This document shows, piece by piece, positions 1 to 13,200 of a stretch of 64,000 nucleotides of DNA. Origin of the DNA: Cycas panzhihuaensis (Eukaryota; Cycadophyta); the NCBI GenBank assembly GCA_023213395.1, contig CM041465.1, positions 156,743,741 through 156,807,740 of the forward strand, given 5' to 3'. A program made the translations under genes and the position numbers. Every line of letters starts with the position of its first letter. Position 1 is the first letter of the stretch. The notes under the pieces were generated by a model, which saw nothing but the letters and a program-made list of their open reading frames with translations, did no database searches and was not told the origin of the DNA.

Positions 1-115
1 CACGATCATCCACCAGAGCAGATAGGTAAACAACCATTGAGCCCATTGGTTGCTAGGAAATCCCTCATATACATGGTTCATCATGCCTGACTGAAAACTA
101 AATCTTGGGGATTAT
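1..115. other. Unassigned flank left of element A
   Basis: No gene or repeat is recognised here. The last five bases (111-115, ATTAT) are the left target-site duplication of element A; the identical right copy is at 15238-15242, so this flank was originally continuous with 15243 onward. Confidence 0.6.
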
Positions 116-567
116 TGATAAAAGAATTAATAATGTCTTTCATTAATTCATTAAAGGATCATTTGTATCATTAACATAATGTTGTATATGCTTTATGTTG
201 AGGGCTTGATTTGTATAAATGGGTTTAGTCACAACTTAGTGTTGTGAACCTAGTTGTGTGGGGTTGATTTTGTCCTCATATGTAATTGTCGTAAGTTAGT
301 TTAATCATGCAAGGTGCCAATTGTCACCTTGCATGATCCTACATTAATATTCTCAATATTGAGTAGTAGCCTCTTTTGTTTCATGTATGAGACTTTTCAT
401 ATATCTATGTGATGTACTTTGATTTTATGAGTTAATGAATGCAAACATGCTTTGGAGCACTTGTGATTAATTCCTATGCTTTGCTTTTGTGTGTTATGTG
501 AATGTTATTGAGGATGCTTTGAGTCTCAAACCTGGGTTGCAAACTAGGCAGACTTTCATCCCTTTCA
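116..567 (+). repeat. 5' LTR of element A
   Basis: The 452 bp begins TGATAAAAG and ends TTTCA. It matches 14778-15237 throughout, including the block AAGGTGCCAATT and the last 60 bp before the primer site. A TATA-like TGTATAAATGGG near 215 may be its promoter core. Confidence 0.92.
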
Positions 568-2562
568 CTTGGTATCAGAGCTAGTCTTTGCCAAGTTTAT
601 TAATCAATCTTCTAGCCAGCTTCTTGCTCGGTCTACCTCTCTAGCGCAGCTGCCATCAAAGGCTACATTTAGCTAATGAGAGCCTTTGAATGAAGAACTA
701 TTTGCTGCAAAAAATCTATCCTTGTTTGAATGCTTTATAACTTAAACAGATGATCTGTAGACTACACTCTTTGAGTATTGTGCTTCATAGCTTGAATATA
801 TTATTTATTGGCTGATTTTTAAAGAGATCTAAACTTTATCCAGAAAAACATTGTTTATGAAATGTTTCCTTGGCTACTAAATGGGCAACTTTTGCTTGGC
901 CTTAACATATTAAATATGTAGCTGCTTAAAATCTATTGAGGCTGTTGTTGAGCCATGTCATTTATGACCTCTGTAACATCTTTACGGCTTTATTAAGCCT
1001 CTGCATTGCTTTGTGTGGCTCCCATTGATTGCTCTAGCGTTTACATAGCTTCTATTGAGGTATCACTACTCTACGACCCTCCATTCATCCCTACGTGGAT
1101 CCAATGTACACCTCTTTGTATTTTGCATATCTGCGTGGCATTTTTTAGGCTGCTATCTCATTTGAGTGATGCGTCTTTGCATCTTTGCAACATTTCTTAG
1201 CCTCTTTTTGATCACTGCATGGCCCCTGTGTGATCATGGCCCTCCGTTTGCTCTCAGCTGCTCTGGTGTGGTCCATCTGTGACCTGTGTGACCCCTTTTG
1301 TGCTCGATATGGTTCATGGCATCACTCGGTTGGCCCTACGTGGCCTTTTATTTGCTTTCTGGCATACTCTACATGATCGTGTCTACTCTACTTTGTCGTT
1401 TGTCGCCCTCTTTTTGGCCCTACATGGCCCTTTATTTGCAATCTGTGTACAATCTCATTGGCATTGCGTGGGCTATTAAAACACACTATTTGTGGACTGA
1501 ATTGATGAGATAGCTTTCTAAATTGGGCGCAACTAGTTTTAAATTAATTCAAAGGAGAAACAGAGGACCCTACAGTGTTTTTTTACTCTAATTTTATCAA
1601 GTTTGTAGCAATTCAAGGATTGGGGCACTACTGTTGATTTCATTAGAATCCTCCACACAGTTGGATGAACAAAAGTATGCCATATGACCACTTAATTTGA
1701 CCCTAGTGGAGTTATCTTCACAGTGGAGAAGACAAATTGGGATTCAATTGCTTTTGCAGAGAGATCTTACCTCCTATATCCAATTTGTTTTGTAGTCTTT
1801 TCATATTCCCGTTGCCTAATTTAATTTTTATAAAGTTTAAAAAACTTTAGGTTATAAAAATTAGTATATTCTCTAAATATTTCATTTTTGATATAGGTCC
1901 CTAACCTAAAGTTGATTTTTAATCATTTTTTAGCTTTTCTTGAGGCTTGTTTTTAATCTATTTTAGGCAATTTTTTTAGTTTTTTAAGGGCTATTTTATG
2001 TTTTTTCTGCTTAAAACATTAAAATGAATCTATTAATTACAAAATCCTTTTAAAATCAATAAAAACCATTAAAAACATAAAAACCAAAAGAACCACCCGA
2101 TTACCAACCTTGCAAGGGGAACGTTTAGGACCCCTGAAGTCACCACTCCATACATGCTATTGGTCCTTCTCAAATTTTGCAGATATTAGAGAAGCTCATT
2201 AGCTATCAAGTGTAATTACTGGCAGACTGAGGTGTTTATACCCAAAACCTTGGAGTTTGGAGACCAAGCTAGACCTGGAGGGGGTGAGTGCCTTGGCTAT
2301 AAGTGTGCCCTTAGATGAGGATCTGTTGTTCTAGCCGTAAATTTGGCACAGGTAGGTCAATGATGTCAGGGGTGCGATCAAGCCTTTTGTAGTGTCCGCG
2401 TACCTTCAGGTATATTGGATCCCCGAGCTACCACTTATAAGCAGGTACACCATCAAATAGTACTATCACAACCATCTGGAGCTATTTAGAAGTGGAGACA
2501 CTGAGACTCAGATCCTAGATTAGACCACCCTTTTTAGGTAGACAGGACACATATCGGACACC
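568..2562 (+). other. Leader of element A with Met-tRNA primer binding site
   Basis: The primer site TGGTATCAGAGC lies at 570-581, three bases after the LTR, and is complementary to the 3' end of plant initiator methionine tRNA. About 2 kb of apparently non-coding sequence follows before gag, much longer than in most Copia elements. The stretch 1000-1500 is pyrimidine-rich with recurring TGGCCCT and GTGTGG motifs. The small open frames there have no recognisable product and I treat them as chance. Confidence 0.7.
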
Positions 2563-3600
2563 ATGGCACTTCAGATGATTGCAGTAACACTATCAAACTA
2601 TCTAACAATGATAACTTCTTGGCTTGGGAGAAACAAGTCAAGAACATTTTGATTATTATAAACACACTTTGGCCTTATGTTTCTAGAAAAATTCTTATGC
2701 TAGTTCCCACTGAAGATCCTAATGATCCTTCCTCTTGATCCTAATGTTGTAGTTGCCTTTAAGGAGTTTGACAAAGTTGCCCTTTCTTTTCTACACCTAT
2801 CATGTGAGGATAACGACGACCAAAATATAGAACTTGCCCCTACCTCTGCAAACACTTGGAACATCATCTATGCACTCTATGAGAGGAACAATAATGCCAG
2901 GGCAGTGGTGCTCAAAGCTCAACTTTACTCCATTCCATTTGTAGGATCTATAGCAGCTCACTTGTCCCAGATTAAGGTGATTAAGAAGCAGTTGACAGTT
3001 ATGGACTAGCCACCAGAGGACAGTGACCTCGTATCTTGCATTGTTAATGTTTTGCCACCTGGTTATAACTCCCTCATATCCAATTTGTTACACACAAATC
3101 AACTTGCTACCACTGATTTTAATACATTTGAGGGTCTATTGCTCTAGGAAGAATGCATTTTAAATGTTCAAAGAATCCAGGTGCTTCCTCTCCCACACTA
3201 GCATTTGTCGACTGACATAGAGGGAGACCTCAATGTCCACAATTGACACATCAGTTTGGTTCAATGAATTTAAATCAACAACCTTATCAATAGTATAATC
3301 AATAGCTTTATCAACCACGTCAGCCTTGACCATCTTATAATCCTCAGTTTGTTTGTCACTAGCATGGCAAACCTAACACTAGACTGTAGGAAAAAGAGAG
3401 TTGACCTTCTACAACAACAATTTCAACATTGCCCTGCGATGCGGGATACTCAAAGTTGTGGATGTAGAAACTATCAAGTACCTCAGAGACAAAATCAGCC
3501 AAACTACCAAGGACCTAGAAGACAAAATCAAAATGCTCCTTAGAGGAACCAACATAATAGAAATCGCAACTAGAAAGAGAACCAGGGAGGCCACATAGTC
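2563..3600 (+). pseudogene. Decayed gag of element A
   Basis: This is a remnant of the Copia Gag (capsid) gene, recognised by alignment to the gag of elements B and C. The ATG at 2563 corresponds to the B start at 9246. Recognisable pieces are NFLAWEKQVKNILII near 2610 (frame-shifted relative to the ATG), the region 2722-3009 with DQNIELAPTSANTWNII and ARAVVLKAQLYSIPF, and a Gln/Asn-rich tail at 3380-3540 that corresponds to the sequence after the zinc knuckle. At least two frameshifts and several stops (for example at 3007) disrupt it. No intact CCHC box is visible. It cannot make a full Gag. Confidence 0.8.
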
Positions 3601-3651
3601 GACTCTCAAAACCTTTTCTTTGTTGCTTTGTCATCTCACAGTTCTATCATC

Positions 3652-6073
3652 ACCTAGTTGATCGATTTAGGCGCCTCTCAACACATGATGGGTTCGAAAA
3701 AACTCCTTACTGATACAAGATTGATTAAGGATCAATCTGTCACTTTTGGAGACGATGGTACTTTAGAGGTTACCAAGATTGACAAAGTTTCTATCTCACT
3801 GAAGAATTCTAACACTCCTCATCATCTCAACAATGTGTTTTATGTACTTGGCATGACACACAACTTACTTTTAGTTAACCAGATAAATAAACAAAAAATT
3901 GATGTTTTGTTTAGCCATCTTGGAAAATGCATGACTACAGATCTGAATGGCAACTTAGTTGCCTCAGGATATGAAGATCAAGGACTCTACAAGCTTGATG
4001 TTGTGACCAGACCATTGATCCACACAAATGAATTTGATTCTTGTAGCAATTTAGCTTCACTTCTGATCCTTCTACTTCAACATCAAATTCAGATGATCAA
4101 TTTGCTTCTCAAACATATGTTTCTCCTAAGATTCTAAAAGATTAGTTATGGCATCAATGCCTAGGTCACTTGAATATGGGCAGCCTTCATCTGCTTTATA
4201 AATTGAATATGGTGCATGGCATACCGAATATAAAGGAGACTAAGTGCATTTGTGAGGCCTGTGTAATGGGCAAACATCATCAAGCTCCTTTCAGGTCAAA
4301 TGGGAGAGTCTAACATGCCAAGAAACCTTTAGGCCTGGCACATTCAAACATCTGTGGGCCCATGTCTCAAGCATCCTTTGGAGGTTGTCACTTCTTTATC
4401 ACATTCATTGATGACTACTCCAAAAACGTCTGGGTATATTTCATGAAGTAGAAATTAGAAGCCTTTGACAAATTCAAAGAGTTTAAGCATGGCGCAGAAC
4501 TTGAATCTGGAAGGCGACTAAAAATCCATCATAGTGATAATGGAGGTGAATACCTAATTTTGTTAGGGATAATGGTATCAAACAATAGTTTTTTTGCCCC
4601 ATATGCTCCTCAACAAAATGGAGTTGCTAAGCGAATGAATTGGACCTTGGTCAACAAAGGCAAAGCCATGCTTGCCACCAAGTGTTTATGTCTTCAACTC
4701 GAGGTTGAAGCCCTTCATACATCAACATATCTCACAAACAAAAGTCCTACCAAGGCCTTATTATACATTACTCCCGAAGAGGCCTGGTCAAGTCAAAAAC
4801 CTGCAGTCTCACATTTATGTACTTTTGGTTGTACAGTGTATATGCTCATACCAAAAGAATAGAGAAAAAAGTTGGATGATTAGAGTAGAAAATATATCTT
4901 TATTGGTTATCAACCTGGCTGTAAAGCGTATAAATTGTATGATCCTACCACCAACCAAATGCATACATCTCAAGATGTCATATTCTCATAAGAGAACCAG
5001 GATATGGATATCAATCACATTTCATTCTTTGATGATCAGTCAGATAAAGCACCAATTGTTCCTCCTGCTTCACAAAATGTTCCTCTAGAATACATGCCTC
5101 TAGCATCAACATTTACTTCAGGTTCCACATTTACACCACCTGCCTCTACATCTACATCTACACCTAGTAGTCCTTCAAAGGATATTCAGGATGAGGCTAC
5201 TTCGAAATGGTTACCCAAATGGTACATGCAGATGATCTCTTCTGCTCCTTCACCACCACAACAAGCGAAGAGACAATCAAAATATAGGTCATCCACTAAG
5301 TTTGCCTTAATGGCAGAAGTATTGTCAACTCTTGAACCTTCTACCTTTGAGGAAGTTGTTGTAGATCCAAAATGGCAAGCAACAATGATTGAAGAAATGG
5401 ATTCTATCCTACAAAATGATACTTGGGAGTTTGTTGAGTTACCTGAAGGGAAGAAACCAATTGATTATAGATGGATTTATAAAATAATATTTCATGCAGA
5501 TAGCTCCATTCAACGACATAAAGCCTATTTGGTTGCCAAAGGTTTCAAACAAGTTGAAGGTATTGACTATGATGACACATTTGCACCAGTTAACAACATG
5601 ACCACTGTCAAGTTTGTTTTGGCACTTGCAGCTAAATCCAAATGCCCTATATACTAGATGGATGTAAAAAGCGCCTTCTTAAATAGCGACTTGTAGGAGG
5701 AAATCTACATAAATCAGACTCCCAGCTTTGTTGTTCGTTGAAAAGAGCACCCAGTCTGTAAACTTTAAAAGGTACTATAAGACCTTAAACAATTACCTCG
5801 CGCTTGGTATGCGAAGATTTGATGAATATTTTCAAAAGCGTAGACTTATCCGCTCATCTTCAGATTCAAATCTGTATATCAAAATTCATAATGGTTTGAT
5901 TACTCTGGTGGTACTTTATGTCAATGATTTGTTGATAACTAGCAATGACATAGAGTGGATTACATATCTCTAGGGAGAACTAAAAAGCAGGTTTGAGATG
6001 ATTGACCTCAGGTTGCTCCATTACTTTCTTGGCATGGAAGTTTGGCAGGAGCCATGCCATAATTTCCTTTCAT
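3652..6073 (+). pseudogene. Decayed pol of element A, first part (protease, integrase, RT)
   Basis: Domains occur in Copia order. A protease site reads IDLGASQHM near 3660, with the usual DSG changed to DLG. The integrase zinc region starts near 4148 (WHQCLGHLN). The integrase core follows with HSNICGP (first Asp now Asn), SDNGGEY, and NGVAKRM (catalytic Glu now Lys). The RT (5330-6070) has [13 protein letters not shown] and MDVKSAFLN, and its active site reads YVND instead of YVDD near 5920. Stops lie at about 4137, 4450, 4861, 5656 and 5971. The frame runs into the left LTR of B, and the rest resumes at 13977. Confidence 0.88.
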
Positions 6074-6078
6074 AGTCA

Positions 6079-6615
6079 TGTTAGAACCTTCATTTCCTAA
6101 GCATTAAGTCTTGACCATAGGTATTAGTATTTTTGTCACGTTAGGCCTTTATCCTAAAGTGTTCATTTGTTTGATTATAAAATTGTCTTTTGTCTTGTAG
6201 TGACTTTTCTCATGTGTGCTTGTGAGAAGTCAACTTTGGTGGGCTCTATCCTTATCCTTGAGGATAGAAGAGTCCTAATCAGATTTGTCTCTTAGTGTTG
6301 ATCAGTGACATGTGTTGAGATCCTGATCGTCCAAACTCCTTTATAAGGAGCCCTATTTTCATGTTTTGGTATGTAGTATTGGAGTTAGAGTTATGCTGTT
6401 GTAAATGTCTCTTGTAGGTGAAGTGTTGAGATGAATTCTCCTTCATACTTGTGTTTATGATAGGTTGAGTTGAAGTGCAATACTCCTCCCTATTATCTTT
6501 ATATGTTGTACTACATCTTTTCATCAATCTAAAGTGTATAGTCCTTCATATTTCGATGTCCTATCTAGTTCCTCAATAGATTATGGTGCTTGTATCTTCT
6601 TCATTTCATCTTTCA
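6079..6615 (+). repeat. 5' LTR of element B
   Basis: The 537 bp starts TGTTAGAACC and ends TTTCA. A TATA-like core lies in the small palindrome CTCCTTTATAAGGAG near 6340, a plausible promoter. The copy at 13436-13971 is nearly identical. Confidence 0.95.
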
Positions 6616-9245
6616 ATTTGGTATCAGAGTTGCGATATCTTGAGGAGCAGATTGTTGGCTTCCAATTTCTCCAAATCTGGTGATGACCTTCGCCATACGA
6701 AGGCAATCCAACTAGAGCAAGGAGTAATTTTTTGAGGTTTATTGCTGAAGGACTTTGTTTACACTGTTATGTTGCAAATTTTTTTAAAGAATCTTTTATG
6801 CAAAGTGTTGAATATTTGCATTTTTTGAGGACTAATTTTGATGGCCAGAAAAAGGCACGATGATATTGGAAGTTGTAGGTGATTGGGAGCTAATTTTCTT
6901 GTGTTGTTACACAAGATCAAAGTTGTGTTGCAATTCTAGCATTAATGGTTAATCCCAGTGCATGAGTTGTTCTTGAATATTAATGATAGCTATTTTGAGA
7001 AGGAGGTCTCTATGGGAAAGAGTTGCTAATTGTTTTATTGTGAGAATGTAAGCCTTTCTTTTATGGTGTAAGAGTTTGTAACACATATATGCAAAAAATC
7101 TATGTTGGTGGCTGTTTTGTAGCCCTCTATTTCTTTTTGCAAAACTAAAATGGAAAAATTCCTCTTTAGTACTGGCTCTTTCATTAAATCTTTAGTGGTG
7201 GCTGTTGTTAACTCCTTATTAGAGCCTTCACTATTAGATTATATGTTGAGATCTCAAAATTCAGTCAACAGCACTGTATTATAAATTTGCCCTCAATTTT
7301 CTGTGGTTATTACACATCTCTTGGAGATTGTATCGAGTGTATTACTTGTGGTAAGCAGCTATCTGTCTGTGTGACCCTATTATCTCCCATTGGGCAATCC
7401 TGCAATCTCTTTTCTATGGGTTATCTTCCTCTGTTCGACCTACATACGACACTATCAGCTCTCCTCAACGTACGACCAATCTATATAATTCTGTGCGGCT
7501 CCTGTGGTAACTTCTGTTTGCATGGAGCAATTTCGTTTGCTACGTCTCATTACTCGTGGCTCCGATCTGCACATCCTCTGGCTGGCAGCTCTTCCCTCTG
7601 TGCTTCGTCATGGTGTGAAAACCGACAGCTCCGTGCTCCCGTTCCAAAGATCTGTGGTCGCTTGACCGTGCGATCCACTTAGGCGGCTCCCGTCTCACAA
7701 CCTGCATGCAACGTCCTCCATCTGAACGGCTCTCAACTGTAACACATGACACTAACCGGTGGCTCCATCTCTAACGGCAGTCCTCTGTCCCGTGGGTCCT
7801 CCATCCGTACTACCTGCGCTTCTCCCGTGGCTGCGACCTGCACGGCTCTATCTTTATCGGCAGTGACTCCATCTCTATTGGCAGTGGCTCACTTCGTGAC
7901 AACCAGCAATCCGGCGGCGCGCACAATCCTGCGTCCTAAATGGCGATACACCTGGTAACGGTAATACCAAGGACGCCCTTGGTAAATTCGTAGCTGCCAC
8001 CCGATTTAGACTATTATTCATAAACTTTGGTATATGAAATGTGGAATATACCAAGTATATTCTATTTTGAATTTTTCATTTGGAACTTTAGTCTTACTAA
8101 AGTTTCTTTTTATTTTGTTTCTTAACCTTTATTTTCATCATTAAGAAGAGCTTTTTATCACTTATTTAGTGTGTAAATCACACTAAACCTCATAAAAAAA
8201 TTTGCAAGTATTGTTTTGAACTAAAATCATCATTATTAAGGGATTTTCATTCCCTTTTATAAATGTTTTCTTGGTTTTTAATGACACTAAGGTCTTTGAT
8301 GACTTAGGTTGTTGAAATCAAACTCTAAGTGTCTATAAATTTCATCATTTTCAAAGGGTTTTAGAGTCACAATGTTTAGTGTGTTAATCACACTAAATAG
8401 CATACAAAATTTGCAATTATTATTTTGAACTTAAAAGCACTACTTCAAAGTGATTTTATTATCGTTTTTTGAAACAATTACTCTTTCATTAATGACATTA
8501 AGTTCTTTAGTGACTTAAGTCATTATTTTTGAGTTAAAAAGGTGATTAATTTCAAAGATTCGCAACATGTGTTAATCACACTATTTTGTACAAGACTTCC
8601 TAAGTGTATTATGGTGATTTAAACACCATCATTTTTGGCTTATTTTAAGCCTTAAATTGTATGATTTGAAGACTATTTTTCTCCTTTGGGCTCCTCATGA
8701 GGTGACCCAATTGTAAGTGAGAATCAACATCAACTACAAAAGGGGGCAAAGATCAATAAAAAGTTGCAAATTTTTGGTGTGTAAGGATCATTTTTTCGAT
8801 CCTAGGTGTTCATGGTGGACTTGCTTCATTACTGGCTTGTTGAAGACGTTAATTTGTGGTGTTTTAGCTATTGTTTATCTCTTTATGAGATTACTGTTTG
8901 AACTTAGTTGCATTATCTGATATTCAACGCAACTATATTATATCTTGAAGTCTTTTCTGACAAAGTTTACAACAACCAGGCCTACAAGTACACGTTTTTT
9001 CAGCACTAAATCAATCATTAAAAGACTTAAGTGGGGAGGCTGAAAAATAGTTTATACTCTACCTCAAAGTGCCAATAACTTGGCCAACACTGATCTTGCT
9101 ATCAGGTTGGACAAACTTGCGAGCCAAGCCCTCCATTCCGTCCACAATTTTTTCAGTCTCGTACTGATTTCTTGTTGGATATTGAGTGGAACTTAAGCGG
9201 CGTCAACTCAAAGGTTTCCAAGTTTCATCTGGTACTGCAATCGAA
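6616..9245 (+). other. Long leader of element B with primer binding site
   Basis: The primer site TGGTATCAGAGT is at 6619-6630 (last base changed from the Met-tRNA match). The 2.6 kb before gag is not clearly coding. The stretch 7490-7920 is GC-rich for this window and repeats GTGGCTCC/GCGGCTCC and ATCTCTAACGGCAGT-like units. A short perfect hairpin (TACCAAGG/CCTTGGTA) lies at 7965-7984. The part 8000-8800 is AT-rich and partly matches the leader of element F (TTTTTGGTGTGTAAGGATCA near 8774). A 17-base motif at 9186-9202 (GTGGAACTTAAGCGGCG) recurs upstream of gag in C and F. Confidence 0.75.
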
Positions 9246-10280
9246 ATGGCGACTCAGATGCTAAATGCAAACACCATTAAATTAACAGGTGCTGAAAACT
9301 ATCTTACTTGGAAAAAGCAAGCAAAAAATTTGTTGATTATGAATGAGTTGTGGGGTTATGTATCAGGCGAAATCGCCAAACCTGAGCCCACTCCTGATCC
9401 TGCTAATCCTCAAAATTTGACTCCAGTAGATCTTGTTGCATTAGCTTCTTTTAAAGCTAAAGATGAGGTTACACTCACCTTTATTCATTTGTCAATCAGT
9501 GATAATGTTGATCAGAATATTGAATCTGCTTCAACTTCTAAAATTGCTTGGGACATAATTGTTTCATTGTATGAATGAAAAGATGATGCACGAATTGTCA
9601 TGTATAAAGCAAAATTATTTAGTCTAAAGTATGTTGCTCCAATGGTAGCCTATTTATCTTCAATTAAGGCTATCAGTAATCAACTAACAGCACTTGGCAA
9701 ACCAGTCACAAATGAAGACTTGGTTACTGCGACAATTCATGCTTTGCCAAAAGAATACAATGGTTTTATTTCTGACATTTCTCGAAATGGAACTTTGTCA
9801 ATTCTAACTTTCAATGAGTTAGAACGTTTATTGCTACAAGAAGAAGAAATTTATTCATGGCAAGATGAAGCAAGCACATTAGGTGCTTTCTCTGCGAAGT
9901 TTAAACCCAAGCAGCAATTCCAACCCAAGCAAAATTTTCTAAAAAAAATTGGCAGTCTTAGTGTAAAATCAAAGACTGTCATTTGTCATTATTGTGGCAA
10001 AGCTGGCCACATTCAGCCTAACTGCAGAAAATGTCAACATGACTTGCAACAACCACAATGGCAACAAATTCAACGTCAACAAAATCAGCGTTAGCAACAA
10101 TGTAATCAAGATTACCGGAATAGCGATGCGTCAACAACGTCAACAGCAATCAAGACCAACTCGAGGTGCATTCCAAGGTGGTTGCCAAAGAAGGACGAAT
10201 CGTGGTGGCTTTCAAGGCCACACAGCGCAACATGATCCAAGTGACATGACCTTTTTTGCATATAGTGGTAGTCATAATGA
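9246..10280 (+). pseudogene. Near-complete but broken gag of element B
   Basis: The gene encodes a Copia Gag, which packages element RNA into cytoplasmic particles. The ATG at 9246 is chosen because the protein there (MATQMLNANTIKLTG) matches element C from its first Met. Recognisable segments are ENYLTWKKQAKNLL, DQNIESASTSKIAWDII, the helical region 9600-9880 with LPKEYNGFISDIS, and a zinc knuckle CHYCGKAGHIQPNC at about 9984-10026. A Gln/Asn/Arg-rich tail follows. An Arg-to-stop TGA interrupts it at 9576, another stop lies at about 10092, and a frameshift near 10100 separates it from the protease. Confidence 0.9.
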
Positions 10281-10284
10281 TCAT

Positions 10285-13200
10285 ACTTGGATCATTGATT
10301 CTGGTGCATCACGCCACATGACAGGTGATGCAAACATATTGTCAAATTTTCAAGAATGTTAGGGAGAAACAGTGACATTTGGGGACAATGCCACTATCAA
10401 AATATCAGGTGTAGGTCAAATTACACCTCATGATCAGCATTCTGCATTTCCTAGTGGGAATGTTTTCTTAGTTCCTGGAATGCCCAAAAATTTGTTTTTT
10501 GTTAGTCAGCTTGATAAGCAACAGATGAGTGTGTTATTCAAAGACAGAAAGTGTGTTATCAGGAACAAAGATGACCAGATAGTTGCAGTTGGTCATGAAG
10601 ATTGTGGCCTCTATAAATTAGATACAACATCTGGATCATCTCATACATATGTCTCCCATTCTATAAATAAGACTCAACTGTGGCATGAAAGACTTGGACA
10701 TCTTAATCTTGACAGCATCAGGGGATGTTCAGACAAAATTTGGTTTATGGCTTACCCAAAATCTTTGGGGGTAATTGCCTTCGTGAATCATGCCTTATGG
10801 GGAAGCAACATCGAGAACCTTTTGAGAAAGATAAGGCTTGGAGAGCACAACATCCATTACAGCTTGTACATTCTGACATTTGTGGTCCCATGACCACTCA
10901 ATCTTATGGAGGATCATCATTCTTCATGACATTCATTGATGATTTCTCACATAAAGTGTGGCTCTACTTTTTAAAATATAAGTCAGAAGCTTTGAACAAG
11001 TTTAAAGAATTTAAACTTGCAGTCGAAAATGAATCACGCATGCGCATCAAAATACTCAGAACAGATAATGGTGGTGAGTATACGTCCAGGGATTTTAATC
11101 AATTTTGTATTCAAAACGGCATCAAACACCAATTTTCTGCCCCTTACACATCACAACAGAATGGTGTAGCAGAAAGGATGAACAAAACCTTGGTCAGTAG
11201 AGCAAAAGCTATGATGCTTGCCAAAGGTCTCTCATTAGCATACTGGGCAAAAGCACTTCTTACTGTTGCGTATCTGCCAAATCGCAGCTTGACTTCTGCA
11301 CTTTCGGGAATGACACCTGAGGAGGCCTGGACTGGCCAAAAACCTACAATCAACCACTTACGAACTTTTGGATGCACGGCCTACATGAACATTCCTCATG
11401 AGCAAAGACGGAAATTCGACGACAAAAGTCTCAAATACATCTTTGTTGGATATGCACCTGGCAGTAAAGCATATCAATTGTTTGATCCCCTTACTAAAAA
11501 GATGCATACTTCATGAGACGTTGTCTTTGCAGAAGACAATCGGGAGATCGACATCAATACTCTTCCTCTCTCCCTTGATAAAGGCAAAGCCATTCTTGAA
11601 GAATCTGTCCCTTCAGCTTCCTCAACTCCTTGTACTTCATTTGCACCTGCTGCTGCTTCTTCGTCCTCATCTTCCTTAGTTCCTTCATTGTGTCCTTCTT
11701 CTTCTTCTTCTTCTGAGGTTCAGCAATCACCTCCATCACAGGACCATGAAGCCACATCAATGAAGAAGCTACCCAAATGGTACATGCAAACTATTGCAGA
11801 TTCACAAATTGTTGAAGGTAAATGGCCATCCAAAATGCGACCATCGCCAACTGTCAATTACGCACTTATGGTTGAAGTGCTTACTGCTCCTGAGCCTTCC
11901 ACTTTTGAGGAGGCATGTGCATTTAAAAGTGGCAGGCTACCATGGATGACGAGATCCACTCCATATATCAAAATGACACATGGGACTTGGTTGAGTTACC
12001 ACTTGGTAAACAAGCCATTAGTTGTAAGTGGATCTATAAAATCAAGTATAATTCTGATGGTACTATTGAGCGACATAAGGCTCGCCTTGTTGCTAAAGGT
12101 TTCAAATAGCAAGAAGGCATCGACTACACCAAGACATTTGCACCAATAGCCAATATGAATACCATCAGAATTGTTATGGCCTTAACTGCACAATGCAAGT
12201 GGCCATTGTATTAGATGGATGTCAAAAGCGCCTTTCTCAATGGTGATTTGACTAAGGAGGTCTACCTAGAACAACCTTTTGGATATATTTCTATCGGCAA
12301 TGAACATCTTGTCTATCACCTTAGAAAGGCCTTGTATGGTCTAAAATAGGTGCCACGTGCTTGGTATTCAAAGATCGATGACTACTTTTTGCAGTACAAT
12401 TTTCATCGATCCACATCAGATTTGAACCTGTATATCAAGGTTCAAAACCAGCACATCACTCTAGTTGTTCTTTATGTTGATGATTCGATTATCACAGGTA
12501 ATGATGTTGATCTGATTGAGTGTCTCCAAAGGGACTTGAAAAGAAGTTTTGAGATGACAGATCTTGGACTTCTTCACTATTTCCTTGGCATGGAAGTGTG
12601 GCAGCAGCCAGGTCACATTTTCATTTCTCAAGCCAAATATACATGGAATATTTTGCAGTGATTCAGAATGGAAGACTGCAAACCTTCACCAACACCCATG
12701 GAGACAAGTACTAAATTGTCAATGAATGAAGAAGGAAAACATGTTGATTCCACCCTTTTCAGGCAACTAGTGGGTAGTCTCATCTACTTGACTAACACTA
12801 GACCTGACATTTGATATGCGGTTGGAATATGTTCTAGATACATGATCAGCGCCAATCAATGACATTGGAATGCTGCAAAATGCATCCTTAGATACCTCAA
12901 AGGTACTTTGTAGTATGGTCTTCAATACACACGTAATGAGAACTTCACACTGGAAGGGTTCTCAGATTCAGATTGGGTTGGATGCCAATATAGCCGGAAA
13001 TCCACCTCAGGTTATTGTTTCAACCTTGGGTCAGTTATTGTTTCATGGAGTTGCAAAAAGCAACCAAATGTTATGCTTTCCTCCACTGAAGTAGAATACA
13101 AAGCTGCTATCAACGCAGCATGTGAGGCTATTTGGCTCAGACAGATTCTTGAAAATCTTGGACTTGAGCAAACACTCCCAACACCATTGTATTGTGACAA

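Noticed and set aside
1006-1513. Overlapping hydrophobic open frames in the A leader
   Set aside because: Two frames are open at once in pyrimidine-rich sequence, which explains both length and hydrophobicity; no homology to the leaders of B or C.
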